A DNA stretch of 64,000 bases from contig NZ_BMRE01000022.1 of the NCBI RefSeq assembly GCF_014648475.1, positions 62,001 through 126,000 of the forward strand, in the 5' to 3' direction. A model generated the notes under the pieces. The model was given only the letters and a program-made list of their open reading frames with translations. It ran no database searches and was not told the DNA's origin. The DNA comes from Lentzea flava (GTDB lineage: Bacteria > Actinomycetota > Actinomycetes > Mycobacteriales > Pseudonocardiaceae). Of the stretch, positions 33,687 to 43,334 are shown piece by piece; position 1 is the stretch's first letter, and each line of letters begins with the position of its first letter. Made by a program: the position numbers and the translations under genes.

Positions 33687-36170
33687 GTGCTGACCCTTGC
33701 GTGGCAGACGGTCAAGGCCCGCACCAGCGGGTTCATCGGCGCGTTCGTCGCCATCCTGTGCGGCACCGCGCTGGTCGCGGCCTGCGGGATCCTCATGGAG
33801 TCCGGGTTTCGCGGCGGAGTGCCGACCCAGCGCTATGCGGCAGCCGACGTGGTCGTCACCGGCGATCGCACGGTGCGCCCGCCGGGTGGCGACGTGCTCG
33901 CGTTCGAGCACGCCGCCGAACAACCGGCGATTCCCGCCGCGCTGGCTACCAGAATTGCCGCGGTGCCGGGCGTGAAGGGCGTCGTGCCGGAGCGGACGTT
34001 CCCCGCCGTGGTGGTCGGGCCGGATGGGCAGGCCGTGGTGGACAAGCCGTCCTTCGGTCACAACTGGGAGTCGGCCGTGCTGGCGCCGTTCACCCTGACG
34101 CAGGGGCGTGCTCCCGCCGCGGACGACGAGGTGGTGCTCGACTCCGGTCTGGCGGCGCGGGCGGGAACCCAGGTCGGCGGCGAGGTGAAGGTGATGACCC
34201 GGTCCGCGCCGGTGTCGTACCGCGTGAGCGGAGTCGCCGAAGGAAGGGGAGATCGGCAGGCGTCGGTGTTCTTCAGCTCCGCCAAGGCTTCCGAGCTCGC
34301 CGGACGCCCTGATCAGGTCAGCGCCATCGGCGTCCTGACCACGGGCGACGTCACCGATCGCATCGAGGACATGCTGGCCGACGACCACGTCACGGTGTCG
34401 ACCGGTGCCGACCGCAGTGCCGCCGAGTTCGACGACGTCAGCCAGACCAAGGCGATCCTCGCGCTCATCGCGGGGTCGTTCGGCGGCTACGCGGTCCTGG
34501 TCGCGATCTTCGTCGTCGCCAGCACCCTGGCCCTGACCGTCGAACAACGCCGCCGCGAGTTCGCCCTCCTGCGCGCGGTCGGCGCTACCCCGCGCCAGAT
34601 CCGGACGATGATCGGCCTGGAGACGCTGGTGGTCTCGCTGGCGGCCGGTGTGCTCGGCAGTCTGCTGAGCATCGCCGTCAGTCACGGACTGCGCAGCGCG
34701 TTCGCCGCGATCGGCGTGGTACCGCACGACTTCGCCCTGTCGATCAGCCCGATCCCGTTGCTCGCCGCCCTCCTGATCGGCCTGGCCGCGGCACGGGTGG
34801 CCGCCTGGAGCGCGGCGCGGCGCCCGTCCTCGATCAAGCCGGTCGAGGCGCTGGGGGAGGCGGCGATCCAGCGCAGGGACCTGGGCCGGGTCCGCCTGAC
34901 CATCGGCTGGGTCCTGCTGGCGATCGGCGCGGCGGCGACGACGCTCCCGTTGTTCCTGCGCGGCCAGCTCGGCGCGGCGATGTCGGTCATGGCCGCACTC
35001 GTGCTGATCATCGGCCTCACCCTGGTCGGACCGAGGATCGTGGGCGGCGCGGTTCGCCTGATCGTGCCGATGTTCAGCGGGTCCGTGAGCGGTTACCTCG
35101 CGGCGGCGAACGTCACGAAGAACTCGCGCAGGCTGGCCGCGGCCGTCACGCCGTTGATGCTGGCCATCGGCTTCGCCGTGGTGAACTTCTACAGCCAGAC
35201 GACGTTCACCGCCGCCGTGCACCAGGAAACGGTCAAATCGATCACCGCCGACCACGTGATCACCGGCCCGGCCGGCGTGCCAGCCGAAGTGGCCGAAGCG
35301 GCGCGGACACTGCCGGGCGTGACAGCCGCGACGTCGTTGGTGCGCACCCAGGTGATCACCGCGAGCAAGACCGGTGACAGCGTCGACGTGAACCGCGGAC
35401 CGGCCAACGGCCTCGACGCACGCGCCGGGAACACCGTCGACCTCGGCATCACCTCGGGCCGCCTCGAGGACCTCACGGCGGGAACGGTCGCGGTGAGCGA
35501 CGCGCTGGGGAAGAAGGTCGGTGACACGGCGGAGTTCTGGTTCGCGGACGGCCAGCCGGCCCGGCTGCGCGTCGTCGCCACCTACGAGCACGACCTCGCG
35601 TTCGGCGACCACGTGCTGTCCGCCGCCGACGCCCGCGCCCACACGACCGCGGGCACGGACAGCGCGGTACTGGTCGAAGCCGGCACCACAGCCGCGCTGC
35701 AGAACCTGATCAGCCGCTATCCCGGCCTGACCGTGACCGAGCGGATCACCGCGCAGGACCAGGGCGACCAGCGAACCCAGTTCCTGCTCAACCTGGTCGC
35801 GGTCGGCGTGATCCTCGGCTACGTCGCCATCTCGGTGTCCAACACGCTGGTGATGTCGACGGCGGCACGGCGACGCGAGTTCGCCCTCCTGCGCCTGGTC
35901 GGCACCGGACGCCGCCAGGTGGTGCGGATGATGCGGGTGGAAGCGCTGATCACCGTCGGACTCGCCGCGGCGCTCGGCACGACGGTCGCCGCACTGCCGC
36001 TGACCCTGCTGGCGATCGGCTTCACCGGCACCCCGCTGCCCACCGGCCCGATCTGGGTCTACCTGGGCGTGCTCGCCGGTGCCGCCCTGCTGGGTGTCGT
36101 GTCGATCGCCGTGTCCACCCGCTTGTCGTTGCGCGCCAAGCCCGTCGACACGATCGGCATCCGTGAGTGA
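33687..36170 (+). CDS. FtsX-family ABC exporter permease (two FtsX domains)
   Basis: The 827-residue permease has an N-terminal membrane anchor (about residues 18-36), a MacB-like periplasmic domain and two FtsX blocks. These lie near residues 255-380 (QRRREFALLRAVGATPRQI) and 690-820 (ARRREFALLRLVGTGRRQV), each with about four helices. The paired block layout is common in actinomycete exporters of antimicrobial peptides or lipoproteins, sometimes coupled to two-component systems. None lies adjacent, so the substrate is unknown. A strong bidirectional terminator follows. Confidence 0.93.
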   Translation: MLTLAWQTVKARTSGFIGAFVAILCGTALVAACGILMESGFRGGVPTQRYAAADVVVTGDRTVRPPGGDVLAFEHAAEQPAIPAALATRIAAVPGVKGVVPERTFPAVVVGPDGQAVVDKPSFGHNWESAVLAPFTLTQGRAPAADDEVVLDSGLAARAGTQVGGEVKVMTRSAPVSYRVSGVAEGRGDRQASVFFSSAKASELAGRPDQVSAIGVLTTGDVTDRIEDMLADDHVTVSTGADRSAAEFDDVSQTKAILALIAGSFGGYAVLVAIFVVASTLALTVEQRRREFALLRAVGATPRQIRTMIGLETLVVSLAAGVLGSLLSIAVSHGLRSAFAAIGVVPHDFALSISPIPLLAALLIGLAAARVAAWSAARRPSSIKPVEALGEAAIQRRDLGRVRLTIGWVLLAIGAAATTLPLFLRGQLGAAMSVMAALVLIIGLTLVGPRIVGGAVRLIVPMFSGSVSGYLAAANVTKNSRRLAAAVTPLMLAIGFAVVNFYSQTTFTAAVHQETVKSITADHVITGPAGVPAEVAEAARTLPGVTAATSLVRTQVITASKTGDSVDVNRGPANGLDARAGNTVDLGITSGRLEDLTAGTVAVSDALGKKVGDTAEFWFADGQPARLRVVATYEHDLAFGDHVLSAADARAHTTAGTDSAVLVEAGTTAALQNLISRYPGLTVTERITAQDQGDQRTQFLLNLVAVGVILGYVAISVSNTLVMSTAARRREFALLRLVGTGRRQVVRMMRVEALITVGLAAALGTTVAALPLTLLAIGFTGTPLPTGPIWVYLGVLAGAALLGVVSIAVSTRLSLRAKPVDTIGIRE

Positions 36171-36178
36171 ACGCCGAG

Positions 36179-36209
36179 AAGGCCACCCCCGAACCGAGGG
36201 GGTGGCCTT
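36179..36209. terminator. Bidirectional terminator between convergent genes
   Basis: AAGGCCACCCCC (36179-36190) pairs perfectly with GGGGGTGGCCTT (36198-36209) around a 7-nt loop. It lies 8 nt after the permease stop and 11 nt from the end of the convergent C39-like gene, so it probably ends both transcripts. Confidence 0.85.
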
Positions 36210-36220
36210 CAGGCGTGTGA

Positions 36221-37147
36221 TCAGCCGACCGGCGGCGCCATGTCGAACCAGTTGTAGCCCTCGACCAGCTGCGTGGTCGTCGCGGTCGAGCCCGGCGTCG
36301 TGAGCTGCCAGCGGGTCACGGTGCGGTAGGTGCCGGGAATGGCGATGTCGCCCAGGTCGTTGTCGGGGTTGTTCTTGGTCGGGACCCACTCGACGACGGT
36401 CTTCTTCGTCAGGGTCGCGTTGAGCGTCGCGTAGTCGGACTGGGTCTTCAGGTAGTCGCCGACGCCGTGGTCAGAGGCGCGGCCGGGGTCCATGTAGCGG
36501 ACCTGCAGGGTGTCGCCGTTGAAGGAACCGTCGACCTGCACGAGCGTGACGATGTGGCCGCCGCCGCGCTGCAGGCTGCCGGCCTTCGGACCGGCCGAGT
36601 AACGGCCGTACACCATCTGCACCGGGCCGCGGGCGAGCTTGCGAGCCAGGTCGCCGCCGAAGTCCGCGGCGCCGTCGGTGCTCACGCCCGCCGTGACCGC
36701 GGTCCAGCCGGCGTCACGGGCGGGTTGAGCCGCGATGTTCCAGGCCGCGCGCAGGTTGTACATGTTGGTGCCGCCGTCGTACTTGGCGTCCTCACCGATC
36801 CGCCAGATCGAGTTGGTGACGACGTTGTAGTCGGCCTGGTCCTGGGGGTCGAGGTTCTTGACCTTGGTGGTCAGCCAGCCGACTGGCGCGTTCTTCTCGT
36901 GCGCCCAGTAGTGCAGCACGTTGTACAGCGACGTCGGGCCGCAGTAGGCGCTGCCGTTGTTCTCCAGACCCGCGCGGTGCTGGTCGACGTCGCTGACCCC
37001 GCACTGCTTCACGGAGAAGTCCGGGCCCACCAGGTCGACGACCTTCGTGCACGGCGCCGGCTGGCCGATGACCGGGTCGGCGGACGCGACGGCAGGGAGC
37101 GCGAGGGTCGAGAGGGTGGCGGCGGCGATGATGGCCTTGCGGATCAT
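36221..37147 (-). CDS. Secreted C39-like peptidase-fold protein
   Basis: The 308-residue protein has a signal peptide (residues 1-23, ending ...VASA). The papain-like C39 pattern includes the nucleophile motif NNGSAYCGPTSLYNVLHYW with Cys near residue 69 and a later GGGHIVTLVQVDG with the candidate His near residue 209. C39 domains cleave double-glycine leaders, but stand-alone secreted forms exist with unknown substrates. The ATG at 37147 has GGTAAGGACC upstream. No peptide-transporter gene is adjacent, so a bacteriocin-processing role is unlikely. Confidence 0.82.
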   Translation of the reverse strand: MIRKAIIAAATLSTLALPAVASADPVIGQPAPCTKVVDLVGPDFSVKQCGVSDVDQHRAGLENNGSAYCGPTSLYNVLHYWAHEKNAPVGWLTTKVKNLDPQDQADYNVVTNSIWRIGEDAKYDGGTNMYNLRAAWNIAAQPARDAGWTAVTAGVSTDGAADFGGDLARKLARGPVQMVYGRYSAGPKAGSLQRGGGHIVTLVQVDGSFNGDTLQVRYMDPGRASDHGVGDYLKTQSDYATLNATLTKKTVVEWVPTKNNPDNDLGDIAIPGTYRTVTRWQLTTPGSTATTTQLVEGYNWFDMAPPVG

Positions 37148-37282
37148 GGTCCTTACCTTCCGTTCGCGGATTGCGTTGGCAGGTAAAGACTCTTCGAACG
37201 CGAACACGAAGGCATGAGGGATGATCCCTCAACCCCGGCCGCGCGAAGTTGGGTGTATCAGGCCATCCCCCACCCGGCTCCG

Positions 37283-38599
37283 TTAAAGATCCAGCTGGGC
37301 GGGACTGGTGTCGCTGCCCAGGTGAATCGGCAGCGAGTGCAGCCCGTAGACGATGGAGAGCTTGCGGAACGACAGCGCGCCGGGGTCGACCGCGAGCCGC
37401 ATCTCCGGGAAGCGGCGGGCCAGCGCCGGGTAGGCGATCCGCAGCTCCATCTTGGCGAGCTCGGCGCCGATGCAGCGGTGGGCGCCGTACCCGAACGCGA
37501 GGTGCTGACCGGCTGCCCTCTCCGGGAGGATCTCGTCCGGCTGCGCGTACACGCTCGGGTCGCGGTTGGCCTGCGACAGCGAGCACGCCACGATGTCACC
37601 CGCGCGGATCCGCGTCCCGGCGACCTCGACGTCCTTGCGGGCGATGCGCAGGAACGCCACCTGCACGACGGACTGGTGGCGCAGCAGTTCGTCGACCACG
37701 CCGCCCACGGCCTCCTCGTCACCCCGCACGCGGTCGAACAGCTCGGGGGAACGCAGCATCGCGAGAGTGCCGAGGGAGATCATGCTCGCCGTCGTTTCGA
37801 ACCCGCCGGTGAGCAGCCCGTCGGCGAGCCCGGCCAGCTCGTCGTCCGCCAGCTCGTCACCGTGCTTGCGCACCAGCTCGCCGAGCAGCCCGTCGGTGGG
37901 CGCCAGCCGCTGCGCGCGCACCAGCTCCCGGAAGTACACGACCGACTCCGACACCGCGGACAACGACGCCGTGGCCGCACCACCCAGGTCGAACCGGGCC
38001 ACGCTGCGCCGCTGGAACTCCTCGCGCTCGCTCGCCGGCACGCCCAGCAGCTCGCAGATCGTGAGCGCGGGCACCGGCATGGCGAAGTCCTCGACGAGGT
38101 CGACCGGGCCGTCCTTCATGGACATCAGGTCGAGCTGGTCGTTGACGATGGCCTCGATGCGCGGCACGAGCCGCGAGAGCCGCCGCATGGTGAACTCGGG
38201 CGTCAGGACCTTGCGCAGCCGCGTGTGCTCCGGCGGGTCGCTGAACCCGAGCCCGCCCGGCGCCTCGTCGGCGAACAACCCCAGCTCCTTGAGGTTGCCG
38301 AAGTCGTTGCTGAACGAGTCGCTGTCGACCAGCACCTGCTTGGACGCCTCGTAGCCGGTCACGAGCCACACCGTCACCGGCAGCGGCAGCCGCGTGATCG
38401 GCCCCTGGGCCTGCATCCGCGCGAGCTCCGGCACCGGGTTCAACCCGTTGCGCCGCAGCGGTGCCAGCACGCGCGAGGGCACGAACCACGACGACTCCAG
38501 GTCGAACCCGGTCCGGCTGAGGTGCGCGAGCAGCCGCTTCCCCATCCATCCGGTCACCCGCGAACGCATGTCCGTCGCTGACTGCAGAACTTCCCTCAT
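37283..38599 (-). CDS. Cytochrome P450
   Basis: The 438-residue protein has the I-helix motif GGFETTASM near residue 268, a degenerate ExxR region (VVDELLRH near 301-308) and the haem-binding loop AFGYGAHRCIGAELA with Cys near residue 376. It resembles actinomycete soluble P450s for tailoring or catabolism. Ferredoxin and reductase partners are not adjacent. The ATG at 38599 is chosen; an in-frame ATG at 38569 is also possible and neither has a strong ribosome site. Confidence 0.92.
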   Translation of the reverse strand: MREVLQSATDMRSRVTGWMGKRLLAHLSRTGFDLESSWFVPSRVLAPLRRNGLNPVPELARMQAQGPITRLPLPVTVWLVTGYEASKQVLVDSDSFSNDFGNLKELGLFADEAPGGLGFSDPPEHTRLRKVLTPEFTMRRLSRLVPRIEAIVNDQLDLMSMKDGPVDLVEDFAMPVPALTICELLGVPASEREEFQRRSVARFDLGGAATASLSAVSESVVYFRELVRAQRLAPTDGLLGELVRKHGDELADDELAGLADGLLTGGFETTASMISLGTLAMLRSPELFDRVRGDEEAVGGVVDELLRHQSVVQVAFLRIARKDVEVAGTRIRAGDIVACSLSQANRDPSVYAQPDEILPERAAGQHLAFGYGAHRCIGAELAKMELRIAYPALARRFPEMRLAVDPGALSFRKLSIVYGLHSLPIHLGSDTSPAQLDL

Positions 38600-38685
38600 G
38601 AGGCGGCTGTCCCTTCGGCGGAAAGGGTGGTCGTGGCGCCTGGTCGCCACCGGATCGGACAATAACGACGTGGCCGCTCGCACGT

Positions 38686-38716
38686 CGTCATACCTGGGCC
38701 TAACGCGCCGTCATAC
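38686..38716 (-). promoter_or_regulatory. Direct repeat upstream of the P450 gene
   Basis: CGTCATAC occurs at 38686-38693 and again at 38709-38716, with 23 bp between equivalent bases (about two helical turns). Upstream of a minus-strand P450 this could be a regulator-binding site. No regulator gene lies beside it. Confidence 0.3.
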
Positions 38717-38733
38717 TTTGGTCCAGGTGTTGA

Positions 38734-39933
38734 TCAGAACCAGTGCAGGCAGTGCGGCGGGTGTGCCGAGCGGAACAGCGAGTCGGCCGTGAGCGCCGCC
38801 GCGGAGCTGTGCGCCCGCAGGTGTCCTGCCCTGATCAACGTGCTCGGCGTGGTGCCGCCGAGGTAGATCGACCCCAGGTCGCGCACGTCGAGCGACAGGT
38901 CCTGCGCGCGGTCCGTCGGCACGCACTCGGCCCGGCCGTCCCGGACGGTCAGCAGGTAGCGGCCGTGCTCACCGAGGAACGGGTCGTCGACGTCCAGCAC
39001 CAGCTCGCCGTCGCCGACGTAGCCGCGTGCCGTGAGCGCCCGCGGCACGTCCAGCAGCCGCACCCACAGCCAGTCGATCTCGCTGCTCAGCTGACCGGCG
39101 TTGATGTCGGCGAGCTGCCAGCGCAGCGGATGTCCGGTGGGGAAGTGCTTGAACGTCACCTCGGTGACCAGGTCGTGGTCGAGCGCGAACCGGGCCAGCG
39201 CGGTGAAGACCGCGTCGTCACCGGTGATCGTCTCGTCGATCACCAGGCTGCCGTCGGTGAGCGTGTAGCCGGCATACCCGTCCGGCACACCGTCGGCGTC
39301 GCGGTGAACGGCGACGTAACGCGGCGCCGGGACCACCGGTGGCATCCCCGCACCCAGCTCCCACCAGCGCCGCGGCCTCGACAACGCGCCGGGCTGTGCG
39401 CGGCGGTAGCGGTCGTAGACCTCTTCCATGATCCCGCCGCACTCCGGCCGCTTCAGCACCTCGATCGACCCGCTGACCGCGCGATCCGCCCGGAACGCGC
39501 CCTGGCTGCGCTGCACCGTCAACCGCCGCGTGTAGGTCGCGGGCCCGTAGCCGAACCTGCCGTAGATGCCGCCCTCGGTCGCCAGCAGAACGGCGAGGAA
39601 TTCGCCGCGCTGCCGCAGTTCGGCGAGCTGGAACCGCATCATCCCGGTGAGCACGCCCTGACGCCGATGCGTGGGCAGCACACCGACGCCGGTGATCCCC
39701 GCGGCGGGAACGAGCACGTCACCGGGCAGCGTCAGCTCGAACGAGTACGCGGTGGCGGTACCGACGGCCTTCCCGTCGTCGGTGAACGCCAGCACGCCGC
39801 GGTCCATCTCGACCGCCGACCACCAGAGCCCACCGCCGTTCTCGCCGGGCGTCTCCGGGAACCGCCCGAAAGCGGTGTGCACGGTGTCGACGAGGACGTC
39901 GAGGTCGAGGCTGGTCGTGGAACGGATCTTCAC
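38734..39933 (-). CDS. Eis-like GNAT acetyltransferase
   Basis: The 399-residue protein has a GNAT core with the acetyl-CoA loop VGVLPTHRRQGVLTGMM near residues 84-100, a second GNAT-like domain and a C-terminal sterol-carrier-like domain. That three-part build is typical of Eis, which acetylates aminoglycosides and other amines. Its substrate here is unknown. It starts with GTG. The downstream P450 gene is on the same strand but separated by 134 nt. Confidence 0.9.
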   Translation of the reverse strand: MKIRSTTSLDLDVLVDTVHTAFGRFPETPGENGGGLWWSAVEMDRGVLAFTDDGKAVGTATAYSFELTLPGDVLVPAAGITGVGVLPTHRRQGVLTGMMRFQLAELRQRGEFLAVLLATEGGIYGRFGYGPATYTRRLTVQRSQGAFRADRAVSGSIEVLKRPECGGIMEEVYDRYRRAQPGALSRPRRWWELGAGMPPVVPAPRYVAVHRDADGVPDGYAGYTLTDGSLVIDETITGDDAVFTALARFALDHDLVTEVTFKHFPTGHPLRWQLADINAGQLSSEIDWLWVRLLDVPRALTARGYVGDGELVLDVDDPFLGEHGRYLLTVRDGRAECVPTDRAQDLSLDVRDLGSIYLGGTTPSTLIRAGHLRAHSSAAALTADSLFRSAHPPHCLHWF

Positions 39934-40001
39934 GGGCCACAGTGGAACGGTGAGGGCTCGGCGAGATCAAGCGAATTAGCCCGTTGTGGCAGGGTCGAAG
40001 G

Positions 40002-40739
40002 GTGACGAGCGCTGAGCACTTCGACCGCTGGTACGCCGAGCGCGTCGAATCACCGGTGGCGGACGACCTCGTGCGGCGCGTGCTCGGCCTGCCACCCGGC
40101 CTGCAGTCGACGAGCCTGCTCGGCGGCGCCGGCCTGGACGAGGTCGTGGCGATCCTCGCCCCGCGCCCCGGCCAGGTCCTGCTGGACCTGGCGTGCGGCC
40201 GCGGCGGCTACGGCCTGGAGATCGCCCGCCGCACCGGCTGCCGGCTGATCGGCGTGGACTTCTCCGCCGTCGCGATCGCACAGGCCCACCGCCGCGCCGA
40301 CGCCGACTTCCGCGTGGGCACCATGACCGGCACCGGCCTGGACACGGCATCCGTCGACGCCGTGCTCGTCGTCGACGCCATCCAGTTCGCCGAGCCCGCG
40401 CTCGACGCGCTGCGGGAATGCCTCCGCGTGCTGCGGCCCGGCGGGCGCCTGGTCCTCACGACGTGGGAGGCCATCGATCCCGCAGACGAACGGCTGCCGG
40501 CCCGGATGCGGCAGCTGAACCTCGCCTCGCAGCTGCCGGAAGCAGGGTTCGCCGACGTCTCGGTCGTCGAAAAGCCGGAGTGGCAGGCGATGGAGACGCG
40601 GTTCTGGGAGGAGTCGCTCACCCTCGACGCCGGTGACGATCTCGCGATTCAGTCGATGCAGGAGGAAGCGCGGCGCGTGCTGAACGCGTCCGACGGGCGA
40701 CGGCGCGTGCTCGCCAGGGCGACCGCACCGCTGACCTGA
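40002..40739 (+). CDS. Class I SAM-dependent methyltransferase
   Basis: The 245-residue protein has the SAM-binding motif I VLLDLACGRGGYGLEIAR near residues 53-70, followed by LIGVDFSAVAIAQA, and a core typical of Methyltransf_11/25 domains. The substrate is unknown. The GTG at 40002 is used; an ATG at 39984 is in frame. It is divergent from the Eis-like gene and convergent with the STAND-TPR gene. Confidence 0.88.
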   Translation: MTSAEHFDRWYAERVESPVADDLVRRVLGLPPGLQSTSLLGGAGLDEVVAILAPRPGQVLLDLACGRGGYGLEIARRTGCRLIGVDFSAVAIAQAHRRADADFRVGTMTGTGLDTASVDAVLVVDAIQFAEPALDALRECLRVLRPGGRLVLTTWEAIDPADERLPARMRQLNLASQLPEAGFADVSVVEKPEWQAMETRFWEESLTLDAGDDLAIQSMQEEARRVLNASDGRRRVLARATAPLT

Positions 40740-40763
40740 GGCATCTGCGCGCGTACGGCCGTG

Positions 40764-40799
40764 GAGAGCTCGCCGCCTGGCTGACGGCGAGCTGCTCTC
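40764..40799. terminator. Terminator between convergent methyltransferase and STAND-TPR genes
   Basis: GAGAGCTCGCCG (40764-40775) pairs with CGGCGAG...CTCTC (40785-40799) over 12 bp with a 3-nt bulge (40792-40794) and a 9-nt loop. It abuts the stop of the STAND-TPR gene. Confidence 0.65.
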
Positions 40800-43334
40800 T
40801 CAAAGCTCCATCGTGTCCGCGTCGCAGTTCGCGCGGACGGACCGGCTCGCCGCGACGGTCGCCGGGTGGTCGTCACCCAACGCCTTGCGGAAGCCGCCCG
40901 TGGTGTTCGCGTGCAGGATCGCCGCTTCGTCTGGCCGCCCCACGCCGGTGAGGTCGATCGACAGGTTGAGCGACACGGCGAGCGTGGCGGGGTGTTCCTC
41001 GCCGAGCACGCGGCCCGACCGCGCGAGCAGATCCGCGTCGAGCCTGCGCGCGTGCTCGAACTCGCCGAGCGCCGCGAGGTCGCTGGCGAGGTTCGTCGTC
41101 GCGACCATGGTCCACGGGTGGTTCTCGCCGAACACGTCCCGCAGCGACGTGACGGCCTTCTCGTTCACCACGCGGGCCCGCGTGACGTCGCCGGTCAGCC
41201 GGCACGCCACCGCCAGGTTCGTCGCGGCGATCTGCGTGTACGGGTGGTTCTCGCCACGAATCTCCTGGAACAGGCGGTGACTCCGCTCCGCGAGTTCGCG
41301 AGACTCCTCCAGCTCACCCGCGAGCCCCAGGTCCGTGGACAGGCACATCAACGACGTCACCGTGTCGAGGTGCTTGTCACCGTGCCGCCGCCGGTAGAGG
41401 GCCACGCACTGCTCCGAGTGCCGCCGCGCCCCTTCGGCGTCGCCCGCCTTGCGCAGCGCGACCGCCATGTTGCGGATGGCGCCGAGCGTGTACGGGTGGT
41501 CCTCGCCGAAGAGCTCCTTCTGCTTCTCCAGCGTCTCCTCCTGCAGCTCGCGGGCACCGGCGTAGTCCCCGCACTCGCGGACGTCCATGGCGAGCGCGTT
41601 GCGGGAGCGGTAGGTGAGGATGTGGTCCTCGCCCAGCACGACAGCGCGACGACGGAGGGTTTCCTGGTCGAGCTCGCGGGCGCGGAAGAAGTCACCCGTG
41701 ATCCGGTAGCAGCTGGCGAGGTTGCTCGCGTAGTAGAGCGTGGACGGTTCGTTCTCGCCGAGGATGTCGCACGACCTGTCGTAGACGGTCTGCTGCAGTT
41801 CGCGTTCCTCGGCGAACCTGCCGCTCATGCGGCGGTCCGCGGCGACGGTGTCGAGCACGGCGAGGAACATGTCGTTGTCCTCGCCGAGTTCTTCCCGCAC
41901 CAGGCCGAGTGTCTTCTCGTTGAGGTCCATCGCCTGGTTGATCTTGCCGAGCCTGCGCAGCGCGATCGCGTAGAGGCGGGTCATCTCGAGGGTGTGCTGG
42001 TGAGCCTCGCCGAGAGCGGCCCGCCAGACGCTGACGGAACGTTCGGCGAAGTCGAGCGCGCCGCCGTAGTCGCCGCTGGCGAGCAGGTAGCGGACGAGGT
42101 TGATCACCAGCTCACGCACCCATTCGTCGTGACAGCTCAACGCCGATGACGCGAGCGCGTGGGGGAGCAGGGCGGCGTACCGCGACCAGTTGCCCACGCT
42201 GTCGGGGTCGCCGGGGTCACCGTTGACGAGCAGGAGGTGCGCGGCGTGCCGCATGACGTCGTGCTCGTCGGAGTCCAGGCGGTTCTTCAGCACCGCCTGG
42301 ACGAGCCGGTGCAGCTGCAGCGTGTTGTTCCTGTGGTCGATCTTGGCGAGGCTGTACCGGCTGATCTCGCGCACCGCCCGGTTGAGCTTGATCGGATCGG
42401 CGAACGCCGAGGCGAGTGCCGCGGGCACCGGTGCGCCGCGCATGCCGCTGAACCACTTGCGGGAGATGGGTTCCGGGCCGAAGAACGCGCAGAGTTGCAG
42501 CAGCTGCAGGGCCGCGCGGTGGTCCTGCTTCAGCCGGTTCAGCGGGACGTTCCACGCCGCCGCCACGGGTAGCCGGTAGTCGCTGGACGCACCGGCTTCG
42601 AGCAACTCCGTGCGGTTGTGCTCGAGCAGGTCGAGATACTCCGGGACCTGCATGCCGGTCTGGGCGAGCCAGGCCGCCGCCTGCTCCACGGCCAGCGGGA
42701 GGTCGCCCAGAGCTTCTGCCAGACGTTCCGCGTCGCCGTCGGTCAGCGCGCCGCCGCGGCGGTTCAACAGCTGTTTGCTCTCGTCGCGGGTGAAGACGTC
42801 GACGTTGACCGGTCTGGCGATGCCGGCCCACTCGGAGTTGCGCGAGGTCACGACGACATGACCGGACCCCGCGGGGAAGAACTGCCGCAGGGTGTCAGGA
42901 CGTTCGGCGTTGTCGAAGACCAGGAGCCAGCGGTGGTGGGGCTCGCCTCGCCGCAACGCTTCCAGGACGGCGGGAATCGCGGTGTCCGCGGTCGTCGCCG
43001 TGGGCAGTTCCATCTTCTTCGCCAGCTCGACCAGGCTGGACGTGATCTGCGCCGGGTGGTGGGCGGGAATCCACCAGACGACGTCGTACTCGGCGGCGTG
43101 CCGATAGATGTACTCGACGACCGTCTGCGACTTTCCGACACCGCCCATGCCGTGCAGCGCCTCCGGAAGAACAGCCGTGGTGCCCGGTTCGAGCAGGCGC
43201 CGGCGGAGGGTTTCCAGCAACTGCTCCCTGCCGACGAAATCAGGATTTCGCAGCGGGACATGGCCCCACACCTGGGGCTCGCTGACGCCGGCGCGTCGTG
43301 TTTCCACCGTAAGAGGGGATCTCGGGGCGGTCAC
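40800..43334 (-). CDS. STAND NTPase with TPR array (FxsT-like)
   Basis: The 844-residue protein has an NB-ARC-type NTPase with Walker A GMGGVGKSQ (residues 62-70), Walker B WLLVFDNAE near 133-141 and a winged-helix region. More than eight tetratricopeptide repeats of about 42 residues follow (pattern LGEDHPxTLxxxxNLA), from about residue 430 to the end. The build matches the TPR protein of FxSxx-COOH systems and the STAND NTPases of bacterial conflict systems. No FxSxx peptide or radical-SAM gene is adjacent. The GTG at 43334 follows CGGAGAAC. It lies 533 nt downstream of a small EAD2 protein on the same strand and may act with it. Confidence 0.9.
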   Translation of the reverse strand: MTAPRSPLTVETRRAGVSEPQVWGHVPLRNPDFVGREQLLETLRRRLLEPGTTAVLPEALHGMGGVGKSQTVVEYIYRHAAEYDVVWWIPAHHPAQITSSLVELAKKMELPTATTADTAIPAVLEALRRGEPHHRWLLVFDNAERPDTLRQFFPAGSGHVVVTSRNSEWAGIARPVNVDVFTRDESKQLLNRRGGALTDGDAERLAEALGDLPLAVEQAAAWLAQTGMQVPEYLDLLEHNRTELLEAGASSDYRLPVAAAWNVPLNRLKQDHRAALQLLQLCAFFGPEPISRKWFSGMRGAPVPAALASAFADPIKLNRAVREISRYSLAKIDHRNNTLQLHRLVQAVLKNRLDSDEHDVMRHAAHLLLVNGDPGDPDSVGNWSRYAALLPHALASSALSCHDEWVRELVINLVRYLLASGDYGGALDFAERSVSVWRAALGEAHQHTLEMTRLYAIALRRLGKINQAMDLNEKTLGLVREELGEDNDMFLAVLDTVAADRRMSGRFAEERELQQTVYDRSCDILGENEPSTLYYASNLASCYRITGDFFRARELDQETLRRRAVVLGEDHILTYRSRNALAMDVRECGDYAGARELQEETLEKQKELFGEDHPYTLGAIRNMAVALRKAGDAEGARRHSEQCVALYRRRHGDKHLDTVTSLMCLSTDLGLAGELEESRELAERSHRLFQEIRGENHPYTQIAATNLAVACRLTGDVTRARVVNEKAVTSLRDVFGENHPWTMVATTNLASDLAALGEFEHARRLDADLLARSGRVLGEEHPATLAVSLNLSIDLTGVGRPDEAAILHANTTGGFRKALGDDHPATVAASRSVRANCDADTMEL

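Noticed and set aside
32757..36389. 1210-residue minus-strand open frame over the ABC transporter genes
   Set aside because: It is antisense shadow of two clear transporter genes, with no recognisable domain.
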